DNA from: Streptomyces sp. DvalAA-43
GTDB lineage: Bacteria > Actinomycetota > Actinomycetes > Streptomycetales > Streptomycetaceae
Direction: 5' to 3'
Length of the DNA stretch: 64,000 nt
NCBI RefSeq assembly: GCF_900091725.1
Contig: NZ_FMBW01000071.1
Location: 434,001 to 498,000 of the forward strand
Shown here: piece by piece, positions 34,332 through 43,362 of the stretch
How the letters are laid out: each line of letters starts with the position of its first letter
How positions within the stretch are numbered: position 1 is the stretch's first letter
Program-made: the position numbers and the translations under genes
Notes under the pieces: model-generated
Told to the model about the DNA's origin: nothing
Seen by the model: the letters and a program-made list of their open reading frames with translations, nothing else
Database searches by the model: none

Positions 34332-35201
34332 ATGGGAGTCATGAAGCGTTTCGAGCAGCGTCTCGAAGGTCTGGTCAACGGCACCTTCGCCAAGGTCTTC
34401 AAGTCCGAGGTCCAGCCTGTCGAGATCGCAGGAGCCCTCCAGCGCGAGTGCGACAACAACGCATCGATCTGGAACCGCGAGCGGACGGTCGTCCCCAACG
34501 ACTTCATCGTCGAGCTCAGCACCCCTGACTACGAGCGACTCAGCCCGTATTCCGGCCAGTTGGGCGACGAACTCTCCGGGCTGGTGCGCGACTACGCCAA
34601 GCAGCAGCGGTACACCTTCATGGGCCCCATCAAGGTCAACCTGGAGAAGGCCGACGACCTCGACACCGGGCTCTACCGGGTGCGCAGCCGCACCCTGGCA
34701 TCGAGTTCGTCACAGCAGGAGCCCCAGGGCCGCCAAGGACTGCAGGGCCAGCCTCCCCACCCGGGCACGGGCCGGTCGCCGCAACCCACCGGCGGCTACG
34801 GCTATCCGCCCAGCTCTCCCCCGCCCATGCCCGCGGCCCCGCCGCCGGGCGCAGGCAGGCCCGGAGCACCCAGCACCGACCGGCACCCGCCGGCCGGGCC
34901 CAGCCCCCTGCCGAACGCGCAGGTGCGACGCTGGATCGAGATCAACGGCACCCGCCATCAGATCTCCCGCCCGACGCTGGTGCTGGGACGCAGCACCGAC
35001 GCCGATGTGCGGATCGACGACCCCGGCGTATCGCGTCGGCACTGTGAGATCCGGACCGGAACGCCCTCGACGATCCAGGATCTCGGGTCTACCAACGGCA
35101 TCGTGGTAGACGGGCAGCACACCACCCGCGCTACGCTCCGCGACGGCTCGCGGATCGTCGTGGGCAGCACCACCATCGTTTACCGGCAAGCCGAAGGGTG
35201 A
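34332..35201 (+). CDS. fhaA: FhaA: DUF3662 plus FHA domain protein
   Basis: The 289-residue protein has the DUF3662 domain at about 1-115 (MKRFEQRLEGLVNGTFAKVF, then RTVVPNDFIVELS), a Gln/Pro/Gly-rich linker, and a C-terminal FHA domain (about 200-287) with LVLGRSTDADV, SRRHCEI and DLGSTNGIVV. FHA domains bind phosphothreonine; FhaA of Mycobacterium is a PknB substrate linked to peptidoglycan export and FtsW/RodA regulation. It is first of six genes ending with pknB and probably carries the operon promoter. GGAGGAGG lies just before the ATG. Confidence 0.95.
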   Translation: MGVMKRFEQRLEGLVNGTFAKVFKSEVQPVEIAGALQRECDNNASIWNRERTVVPNDFIVELSTPDYERLSPYSGQLGDELSGLVRDYAKQQRYTFMGPIKVNLEKADDLDTGLYRVRSRTLASSSSQQEPQGRQGLQGQPPHPGTGRSPQPTGGYGYPPSSPPPMPAAPPPGAGRPGAPSTDRHPPAGPSPLPNAQVRRWIEINGTRHQISRPTLVLGRSTDADVRIDDPGVSRRHCEIRTGTPSTIQDLGSTNGIVVDGQHTTRATLRDGSRIVVGSTTIVYRQAEG

Positions 35202-35211
35202 AGCGGGGGCA

Positions 35212-35727
35212 ATGTCAGAGCTGACCCTGACGGTCATGCGGCTAGGTTTCCTGGCTGTTCTGTGGCTGTTCGTGATCGTGGCCGTACAGGTCATCCGCAG
35301 CGATCTGTTCGGAACGCGCGTCACGCAGCGCGGCTCACGCCGCACTGCGACCGACGCACGGCCTCCACAGGCGCGCCAGAATGCCGCGGCACCGCCGCAG
35401 CAACGCCAGCAGCCAGGCCGCCAGCGCCGGGGGGCACCCACGAAGCTGGTCGTCTCCGAGGGCAGCCTCACCGGCACCACGGTGGCGCTCCAGGGGCAGA
35501 CCATCACGCTGGGCCGGGCGCACGATTCAACGATTGTGCTGGACGACGACTACGCGTCCAGCAGGCATGCCAGGATCTACCCCGACCGTGACGGCCAGTG
35601 GATCGTCGAGGATCTCGGGTCCACCAACGGCACGTATCTCGACCGGACCCGTCTCACCACCCCGACACCCGTTCCGCTGGGCGCGCCGATCCGGATCGGC
35701 AAGACCGTCATCGAGCTGCGGAAGTAG
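35212..35727 (+). CDS. fhaB: FhaB/FipA-like FHA domain protein
   Basis: The 171-residue protein has one membrane helix near the N-terminus (LGFLAVLWLFVIVAVQVI, about 9-26), a short basic linker and an FHA domain (about 75-168) with ITLGRAHDSTIVLDD, SSRHARI and DLGSTNGTYLDR. In mycobacteria this protein is phosphorylated by PknA/PknB and interacts with division proteins. It starts 10 bp after fhaA. A 129-bp GC-rich gap, with a short GAGCGAGCGGAGCGAGC run, separates it from pstP. Confidence 0.94.
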   Translation: MSELTLTVMRLGFLAVLWLFVIVAVQVIRSDLFGTRVTQRGSRRTATDARPPQARQNAAAPPQQRQQPGRQRRGAPTKLVVSEGSLTGTTVALQGQTITLGRAHDSTIVLDDDYASSRHARIYPDRDGQWIVEDLGSTNGTYLDRTRLTTPTPVPLGAPIRIGKTVIELRK

Positions 35728-35856
35728 TACGACAATGAGCGAGCGGAGCGAGCGGGCCGCAGCGGTCCGGGCAACGGACCCGGCCCGGCTCCCGACCGGA
35801 GGGTGGGCAGTGTGGCTCGAGACCGGCTATACCCCGAGCCGACGGGAGAGGTGCGC

Positions 35857-37365
35857 ATGAGTCTTTCCCTGCGCTTCGCCGCCGGTTCGCACAAGGGCAT
35901 GATCCGGGAGGGCAACGAGGACTCCGGCTACGCCGGACCGCGCCTTCTCGCCATCGCCGACGGCATGGGCGGCCAGGCGGCCGGTGAGGTCGCCAGCTCC
36001 GAGGTGATCTCCACGCTCGTCCAGCTCGACGACGACGTCCCGGGCTCGGACATCCTCACCTCGCTCGGTACGGCGGTCCAGCGGGCCAACGACCAACTGC
36101 GCGTGATGGTCGAGGAGGACCCCCAGCTGGAGGGCATGGGGACCACGCTCACCGCCCTGCTCTGGACCGGCCAGCGCCTCGGCCTCGTCCACGTCGGCGA
36201 CTCCCGCGCGTACCTGCTGCGCGACGGCGTGCTCACCCAGATCACCCAGGACCACACCTGGGTGCAGCGGCTGGTCGACGAGGGCCGGATCACCGAGGAA
36301 GAGGCCACCACCCACCCGCAGCGCGCCCTGCTGATGCGTGCGCTGGGCAGTGGCGACCACGTCGAGCCCGATCTCTCCATCCGTGAGGTCCGGGTCGGCG
36401 ACCGCTACCTGATCTGCTCCGACGGGCTGTCCGGCGTCGTCTCCCACCAGACGCTGGAAGAGACCCTCGCCAGCTACCAGGGGCCCCAGGAGACCATCCA
36501 GGAGCTGATCCAGCTCGCCCTGCGCGGCGGCGGCCCCGACAACATCACCTGCATCGTCGCCGACGTCCTCGACGTCGACAGCAACGACACCCTGGCCGCG
36601 CAGTTCAACGACACCCCGGTCATCGTCGGCGCGGTCGCCGAGAACCAGGCCGCGCAGATGTCCGCCGCCGAGAGCACGGCCGCCATGCAGACCCCCGCCG
36701 GACGGGCAGCCGGCCTCGGCCGCCCCGTACCGCCGCCCGCGGGGGGCTTCGGCCCGCCCGGAAGCGGCGACGGCATCGGCTACGACGGAATGCCCGACGG
36801 CTCCTTCGACGCGTACACCGACGACGACTTCGTGAAGCCCGGCGGCGGCCGCAAGTGGCTGAAGAGGTCGCTCTACACCGTCCTGGCGCTCGCCGTCGTC
36901 GGCGGCGGCCTCTACGGCGGCTACCGCTGGACCCAGAGCCAGTTCTACGTCGGCGCCAAGAACGAGAACGTCGCGCTGTTCCGCGGCATCAGCCAGGACC
37001 TGGCCTGGGTCTCGCTCTCGAAGGTCGAGAAGGACCACCCCGAGATCGAACTCAAGTACCTCCCGCCCTACCAGCGCAAGCAGGTCGAGGCGACCATCGC
37101 CGAGGGCAACCTCGCCGCCGCCAGCGAGAAGATCGATGAGCTCGCTCTCCAGGCGTCCGCCTGCAGGAAGGACGCCCAGCGACGCGCGGCCGAGAGCAAG
37201 GCCCGCCCGGACGAGAAGCAGGCCGACGGCACCGACAGCGACGCCACCAAGACGTCCGCCACATCCAGGGCCGCCAAGACCAAGCCGACCGCAGCGACTC
37301 CCACTCCTGGTCCCAGCCTCTCGGAGGAAGAGAAAAAGCTGGTCCCGCAGTGCGGTAAGCAGTAA
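35857..37365 (+). CDS. pstP: PP2C-type Ser/Thr phosphatase PstP
   Basis: The 502-residue protein has a PP2C domain (about 5-240) with metal motifs EGNEDSG, LAIADGMGGQAAGE, GDSRAYL and SDGLSGVV. A linker and a membrane helix (about 335-358, SLYTVLALAVVGGGLYGGYRW) follow, then an external Lys/Ala/Asp-rich tail. It dephosphorylates PknB and its targets, opposing the kinase encoded at the operon end. ATG 35857 has GGGAGAGG 5 bases upstream; a GTG at 35809 would add 16 residues and is less like family starts. Confidence 0.95.
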   Translation: MSLSLRFAAGSHKGMIREGNEDSGYAGPRLLAIADGMGGQAAGEVASSEVISTLVQLDDDVPGSDILTSLGTAVQRANDQLRVMVEEDPQLEGMGTTLTALLWTGQRLGLVHVGDSRAYLLRDGVLTQITQDHTWVQRLVDEGRITEEEATTHPQRALLMRALGSGDHVEPDLSIREVRVGDRYLICSDGLSGVVSHQTLEETLASYQGPQETIQELIQLALRGGGPDNITCIVADVLDVDSNDTLAAQFNDTPVIVGAVAENQAAQMSAAESTAAMQTPAGRAAGLGRPVPPPAGGFGPPGSGDGIGYDGMPDGSFDAYTDDDFVKPGGGRKWLKRSLYTVLALAVVGGGLYGGYRWTQSQFYVGAKNENVALFRGISQDLAWVSLSKVEKDHPEIELKYLPPYQRKQVEATIAEGNLAAASEKIDELALQASACRKDAQRRAAESKARPDEKQADGTDSDATKTSATSRAAKTKPTAATPTPGPSLSEEEKKLVPQCGKQ

Positions 37366-37388
37366 AGCCGTAGGGGGCCTTCAGCACC

Positions 37389-38789
37389 ATGAGCGTTGTC
37401 ACCAATACGACCACGATCGGCGCGATCGACGCACCGAGCCGTCGCAACACCGAGCTGATGTTGATGGTGTTCGCCGTCGCCATCTCGGTGTTCGCCTACG
37501 CCAACGTCGGGCTCGCCATCAACGGCGAACTGCCCTCCGGCATGCTCGGATACGGGCTCGGACTGGCCCTGCTCGGTGGCATCGGCCACCTCGCCGTCCG
37601 CAAGTTCGCCCCGTACGCGGACCCGCTGCTGCTGCCACTGGCGACGCTGCTGAACGGGCTGGGACTGGCCATCATCTGGCGTCTGGACCAGTCCGAACGG
37701 TTCCAGGCAACCCCGAACTTCGTAGCCGCCGCCTCCAAGCAGCTGATGTTCTCGGCTGCGGGCGTCGCGCTGCTGGTCATCGTTCTGCTGGCTCTCAAGG
37801 ACCATCGCATCCTGCAGCGCTACACCTACATCTCCATGCTGGTGGCGCTGTTCCTCCTGATCCTTCCGATGTTCTTCCCCGCGGTGAACGGCGCCAAGAT
37901 CTGGATCAAGATCCCCGGCGTCGGCACGATCCAGCCAGGGGAGTTCGCCAAGATCATCATCGCGGTGTTCTTCGCCGGATACCTCATGGTCAAGCGGGAC
38001 GCCCTGGCCCTGGCCAGCCGCCGCTTCATGGGCCTCTACCTGCCTCGGGGCCGTGACCTCGGCCCGATCCTCATGGTCTGGGCCTTCTCGATCCTGATCC
38101 TGGTCTTCGAGACCGACCTGGGCTCGTCCCTGCTGTTCTTCGGCATGTTCGTCGTCATGCTGTACGTGGCCACCGAACGCACCAGCTGGATCGTCTTCGG
38201 CCTGCTGATGTCCGCGGCCGGCGCCGTGGGCGTGGCCACCTTCGAGCCCCACGTCCAGCAGCGCGTGACCGCCTGGCTCGACCCGTTCGACGGGTGGGGC
38301 AAGCTGGCCGCCAGCGAGCAGATGGCCAAGTCCCTGATGGCCTTCGGCTCCGGCGGAACCCTCGGCACCGGGCTGGGCCAGGGCAACTCCGACCTGATCG
38401 GCTTCGCCGCCAACTCCGACTTCATCCTCGCCACGGTCGGCGAGGAACTGGGTCTCGCCGGAATGATGGCGGTCCTCCTCGTCTACGGTCTGATCGTCGA
38501 ACGCGGTGTCCGCACCGCCCTCGCCGCCCGCGACCCCTTCGGCAAGCTCCTCGCGATCGGGCTCTCCGGCTCCTTCGCCATTCAGGTCTTCGTCGTCGCC
38601 GGCGGCGTCATGGGACTCATTCCGCTGACCGGTATGACCATGCCGTTCGTCGCGGCGGGCGGTTCGTCGGTGATCGCCAACTGGGCCCTGATCGGCATCC
38701 TGCTCCGCATCAGCGACACCGCGCGCCGCCCCGCGCCGGCCCCCGCCCCCTCGCCCGACGCCGAGATGACCCAGGTGGTCCGACCGTGA
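37389..38789 (+). CDS. rodA: RodA/FtsW-type SEDS peptidoglycan polymerase
   Basis: The 466-residue polytopic protein shows SEDS features: ANVGLAINGELPSGML early, QPGEFAKIIIAVFFAGYL, DLGSSLLFFGMFVVMLYVAT and GLIPLTGMTMPFVAAGGSS near the end. SEDS proteins polymerise lipid II glycan chains with a class B PBP; the partner is the next gene, whose GTG overlaps this stop (GTGA). Ten hydrophobic helices are evident. It is kin to the mycobacterial RodA next to PbpA. Confidence 0.95.
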   Translation: MSVVTNTTTIGAIDAPSRRNTELMLMVFAVAISVFAYANVGLAINGELPSGMLGYGLGLALLGGIGHLAVRKFAPYADPLLLPLATLLNGLGLAIIWRLDQSERFQATPNFVAAASKQLMFSAAGVALLVIVLLALKDHRILQRYTYISMLVALFLLILPMFFPAVNGAKIWIKIPGVGTIQPGEFAKIIIAVFFAGYLMVKRDALALASRRFMGLYLPRGRDLGPILMVWAFSILILVFETDLGSSLLFFGMFVVMLYVATERTSWIVFGLLMSAAGAVGVATFEPHVQQRVTAWLDPFDGWGKLAASEQMAKSLMAFGSGGTLGTGLGQGNSDLIGFAANSDFILATVGEELGLAGMMAVLLVYGLIVERGVRTALAARDPFGKLLAIGLSGSFAIQVFVVAGGVMGLIPLTGMTMPFVAAGGSSVIANWALIGILLRISDTARRPAPAPAPSPDAEMTQVVRP

Positions 38790-40243
38790 ACAAGCCCCTT
38801 CGCAGGATTGCGGTCTTCTGCGGGCTGCTCGTCCTCGCCCTCCTGGTCCGTGTCAACTGGCTCCAGTACGTCCGCGCCGACGAACTGAACGCCAACGAGC
38901 ACAACCGCCGCGTCCAGATCGAGCGGTACGCCCACGAGCGCGGCAACATCATCGTCGACGGCAACCCCGTCACCGGGTCCGTCGAGACCAAGGGCAGCGA
39001 CTTCAAGTACAAGCGGGTCTGGAAGGACGGCCCCATGTGGGCCCCCGTCACCGGCTACTCCTCGCAGGCCTTCGACGCCTCGCAGCTGGAGAGCCTCGAA
39101 GACGGAATCCTCACCGGCAACAGCGACCAGCTGTTCTTCGACCGCACGCTGTCCCTCTTCACCGGCGACAAGAAGACCGGCGGCAACATCGTCACCACCC
39201 TCAACGGCGCCGCGCAGAAGGCCGCCTTCAAGGGGCTCGGCAGCAAGAAGGGCGCCGTCGCCGCGCTCGACCCGCAGACCGGCGCCATCCTGGCCCTGGT
39301 CAGCACCCCTTCGTACGACCCCTCGGTCTTCGCGGGCAACTCCCTCAAGGACGCCGATGCCCGGCAGAAGCTCCTGAAGGACAAGGACAAGCCGATGCTC
39401 AACCGGGCATTGCGCGAGACCTACCCGCCCGGCTCGACCTTCAAGGTCGTCACCGCCGCCGCGGCCCTGGAGAACGGGCTGTACAAGGGGATCGACGACA
39501 AGACGAACTCCCCGCTGCCCTGGCGGCTCCCGCTGACCACCGGCGACCTCGAGAACGAGGGCGCCATTCCGTGCGAGAACGCCACGCTCCGGGAAGCGCT
39601 GCGGTGGTCGTGCAACACCGTCTTCGGCAAGATCAGCGACGATCTCGGCAACCAGAAGATGATCGACGAGGCCAACAAGTTCGGCTTCAACGAGGAGATC
39701 TTCACTCCGGTACGCGCCGACGCCAGCATCTACCCCAAGGACAACCGTCCGCAGAACGCCATGGCCGGCATCGGCCAGGCCTCCAACCGCGCCACCCCGC
39801 TCCAGATGGCGATGGTCGCCGCGGCCGTGGCCAACGACGGCAAGCTGATGCAGCCGTACATGGTCGCCGAGCGCCAGGCGCCGAGCCTCGACGCGATCTA
39901 CACCCACGAGAAGGAGCAGTTCAGCCAGCCCCTCTCGGGCGAGAACGCGCAGAAGCTCCAGCAGATGATGGAGACCGTCGTCGAGAGCGGCACGGGCAAG
40001 AACGCCAAGATCCCCGGCGTCACCGTCGGCGGCAAGACGGGTACGGCCCAGCACGGCCTGAACAACAGCGAGAACCCGTACGCCTGGTTCATCTCCTACG
40101 CCAAGACCGACAGCGGCTCCCCGGTCGCCGTCGCCGTGGTCGTCGAGGACAGCCAGGCCAACCGCGACGACATCTCCGGTGGCGGTCTGGCCGCCCCGAT
40201 CGCACAGGCGGTAATGAAGGCGGTCATCGACAGCAAGAAGTGA
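38786..40243 (+). CDS. pbpA: Class B penicillin-binding protein PbpA
   Basis: The 485-residue transpeptidase has an N-terminal membrane anchor (IAVFCGLLVLALLVRVNWL), a short pedestal domain and the penicillin-binding domain. Motifs are ETYPPGSTFK (SxxK, Ser near residue 217), LRWSCNTVF (SxN near 273) and VGGKTGTAQ (KTG near 415). It cross-links strands made by the preceding SEDS polymerase and is a likely PknB substrate. Start GTG overlaps rodA. A 167-bp gap before pknB contains repeated TCAGGTA-like elements that may hold a pknB promoter. Confidence 0.96.
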   Translation: MNKPLRRIAVFCGLLVLALLVRVNWLQYVRADELNANEHNRRVQIERYAHERGNIIVDGNPVTGSVETKGSDFKYKRVWKDGPMWAPVTGYSSQAFDASQLESLEDGILTGNSDQLFFDRTLSLFTGDKKTGGNIVTTLNGAAQKAAFKGLGSKKGAVAALDPQTGAILALVSTPSYDPSVFAGNSLKDADARQKLLKDKDKPMLNRALRETYPPGSTFKVVTAAAALENGLYKGIDDKTNSPLPWRLPLTTGDLENEGAIPCENATLREALRWSCNTVFGKISDDLGNQKMIDEANKFGFNEEIFTPVRADASIYPKDNRPQNAMAGIGQASNRATPLQMAMVAAAVANDGKLMQPYMVAERQAPSLDAIYTHEKEQFSQPLSGENAQKLQQMMETVVESGTGKNAKIPGVTVGGKTGTAQHGLNNSENPYAWFISYAKTDSGSPVAVAVVVEDSQANRDDISGGGLAAPIAQAVMKAVIDSKK

Positions 40244-40410
40244 TGCCCATCACATCGGGTGCCATACCTGCACATCGGGATACCGGTCAGGTATCAGGTC
40301 CGCACTCCGGGCCGATCAGGTAGTGCGCGGCCGGTAGCGTATGCGCGAGCAGCACACCGCCGGACCACACACCGGTGCGGTCGGGACTGACGGAGAGGGC
40401 TGGAACAGTT

Positions 40411-42393
40411 ATGGAAGAGCCGCGTCGCCTCGGCGGCCGGTACGAGCTGGGCTCGGTGCTCGGCCGTGGTGGCATGGCCGAGGTCTACCTCGCACACGAC
40501 ACCCGGCTCGGCCGCACCGTAGCAGTGAAGACGCTCCGGGCCGATCTGGCCCGCGATCCGTCCTTCCAGGCCCGGTTCCGCCGTGAGGCCCAGTCCGCCG
40601 CCTCGCTCAACCACCCGGCGATCGTCGCCGTCTACGACACCGGCGAGGACTACGTCGACGGGGTCTCCATCCCGTACATCGTGATGGAGTACGTCGACGG
40701 GTCGACGCTCAGGGAACTCCTGCACTCCGGGCGCAAGTTGCTGCCCGAGCGCACCCTTGAGATGACCGTCGGCATCCTTCAGGCGCTGGAGTACTCGCAC
40801 CGCGCCGGCATCGTCCACCGCGACATCAAACCGGCGAACGTCATGCTGACGCGCACCGGTCAGGTCAAGGTCATGGACTTCGGCATCGCCCGCGCCATGG
40901 GCGACTCCGGAATGACGATGACCCAGACCGCCGCCGTCATCGGCACCGCCCAGTACCTCTCGCCCGAGCAGGCCAAGGGCGAGCAGGTCGACGCGCGCTC
41001 CGACCTCTACTCGACCGGCTGCCTGCTCTACGAGCTGCTGACGGTCCGGCCGCCCTTCATCGGGGACTCACCGGTCGCGGTGGCCTACCAGCACGTACGG
41101 GAAGAGCCTCAGCCGCCCAGCAACTTCGACCCCGAGATCACGCCCGAGATGGACGCGATCGTGCTGAAGGCCCTCACCAAGGACCCCGACTACCGCTACC
41201 AGTCGGCCGACGAGATGCGGGCCGACATCGAGGCCTGCCTCGACGGCCAGCCGGTCGCCGCCACCGCGGCGATGGGCGCGGCCGGTTACGGCGGCTACGA
41301 CGGATACGGCAACGACCAGCCGACCACCGCACTGCGCGCCGCGGACCAGAACGGCGCGCCCACGTCCATGCTGCCCCCGGTCAACCCGGACGACGGCGGC
41401 TACGGCTATGACGACCGCCCGGACCGCCGCCGCCAGAAGAAGAGCAACACCTCGACGATCCTGCTGGTCGTGGCGGGCATCCTGGTGCTGATCGGCGCGG
41501 TCCTGATCGGCCGGTCGCTCTTCAGCAGCAGCGACAGCGACAACAAGACCGACGTGCCGAACCTGGTCGGTGCGACCGTGAAGCAAGCACAGAAGCTCGC
41601 GGACAACGCCGAAGTCGTCCTGAAGATCGGCTCGCGCGAACCGTGCGAGGACCAGCCCAAGGGCAACATCTGCAGCCAGACCCCGGACGCCGACGGCACG
41701 ATGGCCAAGAAGGACACCGTCACGGTCGTCGTCTCGACCGGGGCGCCCAAGGTCGATGTGCCGGACGTCGTGGAGAAGACCGAGGCGACCGCCCGCAAGG
41801 ACCTTGAGGACAAGGGCTTCACGGTGAACGTCACCACGGTCGAGTCCGAAAGCACCCCAGGCACGGTCACCAAGCAGGACCCCGAGGGCGGCACGAAGGC
41901 CGAGAAGAACTCCGAGGTCACGATCACGGTCGCCAAGCAGGCCACCCAGAAGGTGCCGAACGTGGCCGACCGGAGCTACGACGCCGCGGTGGCCCAGCTC
42001 AAGGGCGTGGGCTTCACCAACATCTCCAGGACCGACGTCGATTCGGAACAGCCCGCGGACCAGGTGATCAGCCAGACGCCACCCGGCGACTCGATGCAGC
42101 CGCTGACCGCCCAGATCGTGCTGACGGTCTCCAAGGGCCCGCAGCAGCCGGAACAGACCACGGTCCCCGACCTGCGGGGCAAGACCCTCGCGGAGGCGAA
42201 GGCCCTGCTCGCCGGGGCGGGTCTGCAGCTCGGCCAGGTGCAGGGACCGAACGACGACAACGCGAGGGTCGTCGCCTTCCAGCCCGAAGCCGGCCAGCAG
42301 GCCGACAAGAACAGCGCGGTCAACGTCCAGACCATGCCGGGCGGCGGAGACGGCAACATCTTCGGCGGCCCGTCCGGCTCACGTCGGCACTGA
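40411..42393 (+). CDS. pknB: PknB: PASTA-type Ser/Thr protein kinase
   Basis: The 660-residue kinase has the full catalytic set: glycine loop 18-23, Lys40, HRD at 136-138, DFG at 156-158 and activation-loop threonines at 169, 171 and 173. Thr171 and Thr173 match the autophosphorylation sites known in M. tuberculosis PknB. A membrane helix (about 353-372, ILLVVAGILVLIGAVLIG) leads to four PASTA repeats that bind muropeptides or lipid II. It likely senses the wall state and phosphorylates the FHA, SEDS and PBP proteins of this operon. ATG at 40411 begins MEEPRRLGGRYELGSVLGRG. Confidence 0.96.
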   Translation: MEEPRRLGGRYELGSVLGRGGMAEVYLAHDTRLGRTVAVKTLRADLARDPSFQARFRREAQSAASLNHPAIVAVYDTGEDYVDGVSIPYIVMEYVDGSTLRELLHSGRKLLPERTLEMTVGILQALEYSHRAGIVHRDIKPANVMLTRTGQVKVMDFGIARAMGDSGMTMTQTAAVIGTAQYLSPEQAKGEQVDARSDLYSTGCLLYELLTVRPPFIGDSPVAVAYQHVREEPQPPSNFDPEITPEMDAIVLKALTKDPDYRYQSADEMRADIEACLDGQPVAATAAMGAAGYGGYDGYGNDQPTTALRAADQNGAPTSMLPPVNPDDGGYGYDDRPDRRRQKKSNTSTILLVVAGILVLIGAVLIGRSLFSSSDSDNKTDVPNLVGATVKQAQKLADNAEVVLKIGSREPCEDQPKGNICSQTPDADGTMAKKDTVTVVVSTGAPKVDVPDVVEKTEATARKDLEDKGFTVNVTTVESESTPGTVTKQDPEGGTKAEKNSEVTITVAKQATQKVPNVADRSYDAAVAQLKGVGFTNISRTDVDSEQPADQVISQTPPGDSMQPLTAQIVLTVSKGPQQPEQTTVPDLRGKTLAEAKALLAGAGLQLGQVQGPNDDNARVVAFQPEAGQQADKNSAVNVQTMPGGGDGNIFGGPSGSRRH

Positions 42394-42410
42394 CCCGGAC
42401 ACACCGCTCC

Positions 42411-42448
42411 GAAGGGCCCCGGACGCCGCATGGCGACCGGGGCCCTTC
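42411..42448 (+). terminator. Hairpin after pknB
   Basis: GAAGGGCCCCGG and CCGGGGCCCTTC make a perfect 12-bp stem with a 14-base loop, 18 bp after the pknB stop. It ends the fhaA-pknB operon. Confidence 0.85.
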
Positions 42449-42528
42449 GCCGTGCCGCCGGGTTCCGGTCGGGCACGCGCGCGGCTCCTCCGGGCAGCCG
42501 GTGCTCACCAGGGCGCCGGACGGAGCAA

Positions 42529-42567
42529 GGGCCCGAAGTCGCGCAGAACAGCGGCGACTTCGGGCCC
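42529..42567. terminator. Bidirectional hairpin before the sortase stop
   Basis: GGGCCCGAAGTCGC and GCGACTTCGGGCCC form a 14-bp stem with an 11-base loop. It ends the minus-strand sortase transcript and backs up the pknB terminator from the other side. Confidence 0.85.
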
Positions 42568-42606
42568 GGCTCCGATCCGGCCTCCGGCCTGATCCGAACG
42601 GAAGAA

Positions 42607-43335
42607 CTAGCGCAGCTCCGCCGGCTTCGTACGGTCCTTGTCCACCTTCTCCGTACGCACCAGCTCGCCCCACACGATGTAGCGGTACTTCGACGTGTAG
42701 ACCGGTGTGCAGGTCGTCAGCGTGATGTAGCGGCCGGGCTTCTTCGTGCCCGACCCCTTCGGCACCGGCTGCAGGACGTCGACGTTGTACTTCGACGTCT
42801 CGGGAAGCTCCTTGAAGACCTTGTAGACGTACCAGGTGTCCCTGGTCTCGAAGACGACCGCGTCCCCGGTCTTCACCTTGTCGATGTTGTGGAACTTGGC
42901 GCCGTGCCCGTCGCGGTGGGCGGCGAGGGTGAAGTTGCCCTTCGCGTCCCACGGGAGGGCCGACTTCACCGGGTCGGTGTAGTAGCCCGCGATGCCGTCG
43001 TTGAGGTTCTCGGTGTCGGTGCCCTTCTTGACCAGCACCTCGCCGTTCTTCATCGACGGGACGTGCAGGAAGCCGATGCCGTCCTTCGTGTCCAGCGCGC
43101 CCGGCCCGCCCGCCCAGCGGTCGCGGACGGTGTGGCCCTGTTTGGTGGCCTCACGGTCGGCGAGCACATTCGTCCACCAGAGGGAGTAGACGACGAAGAG
43201 TCCCAGCACCAGGCCCGCGGTGATCAGCAGTTCACCGAAGACACTGATCACGGTCGCGACGGGATGGCGGGCCCCGCGCGGGGGCGGGGGCACGGACTCG
43301 CCGATTCGCTCGTCGTGCTCGGTCCTAGCTGTCAC
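42607..43335 (-). CDS. Class E sortase
   Basis: The 242-residue protein has an N-terminal membrane helix (LLITAGLVLGLFVVYSLWW, about 35-55) and a sortase domain with catalytic His in TLAAHRDGHG, Cys in TLTTCTP and Arg in KYRYIVW. Class E sortases of actinobacteria cleave LAXTG-type signals, for example for chaplins in Streptomyces. It is last in the operon, 27 bp after the next sortase. It is not the same as its neighbours: the sequences differ throughout, so this is not a recent duplicate. Confidence 0.94.
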   Translation of the reverse strand: MTARTEHDERIGESVPPPPRGARHPVATVISVFGELLITAGLVLGLFVVYSLWWTNVLADREATKQGHTVRDRWAGGPGALDTKDGIGFLHVPSMKNGEVLVKKGTDTENLNDGIAGYYTDPVKSALPWDAKGNFTLAAHRDGHGAKFHNIDKVKTGDAVVFETRDTWYVYKVFKELPETSKYNVDVLQPVPKGSGTKKPGRYITLTTCTPVYTSKYRYIVWGELVRTEKVDKDRTKPAELR

Positions 43336-43362
43336 CGCACCCGTCCCTGTCGTGATGATGAT

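Noticed and set aside
35737-35753. GAGCGAGCGGAGCGAGC run between fhaB and pstP as a regulatory repeat
   Set aside because: Such short GAGCGAGCG runs are common in Streptomyces intergenic DNA and no symmetry or copy number supports a function here.
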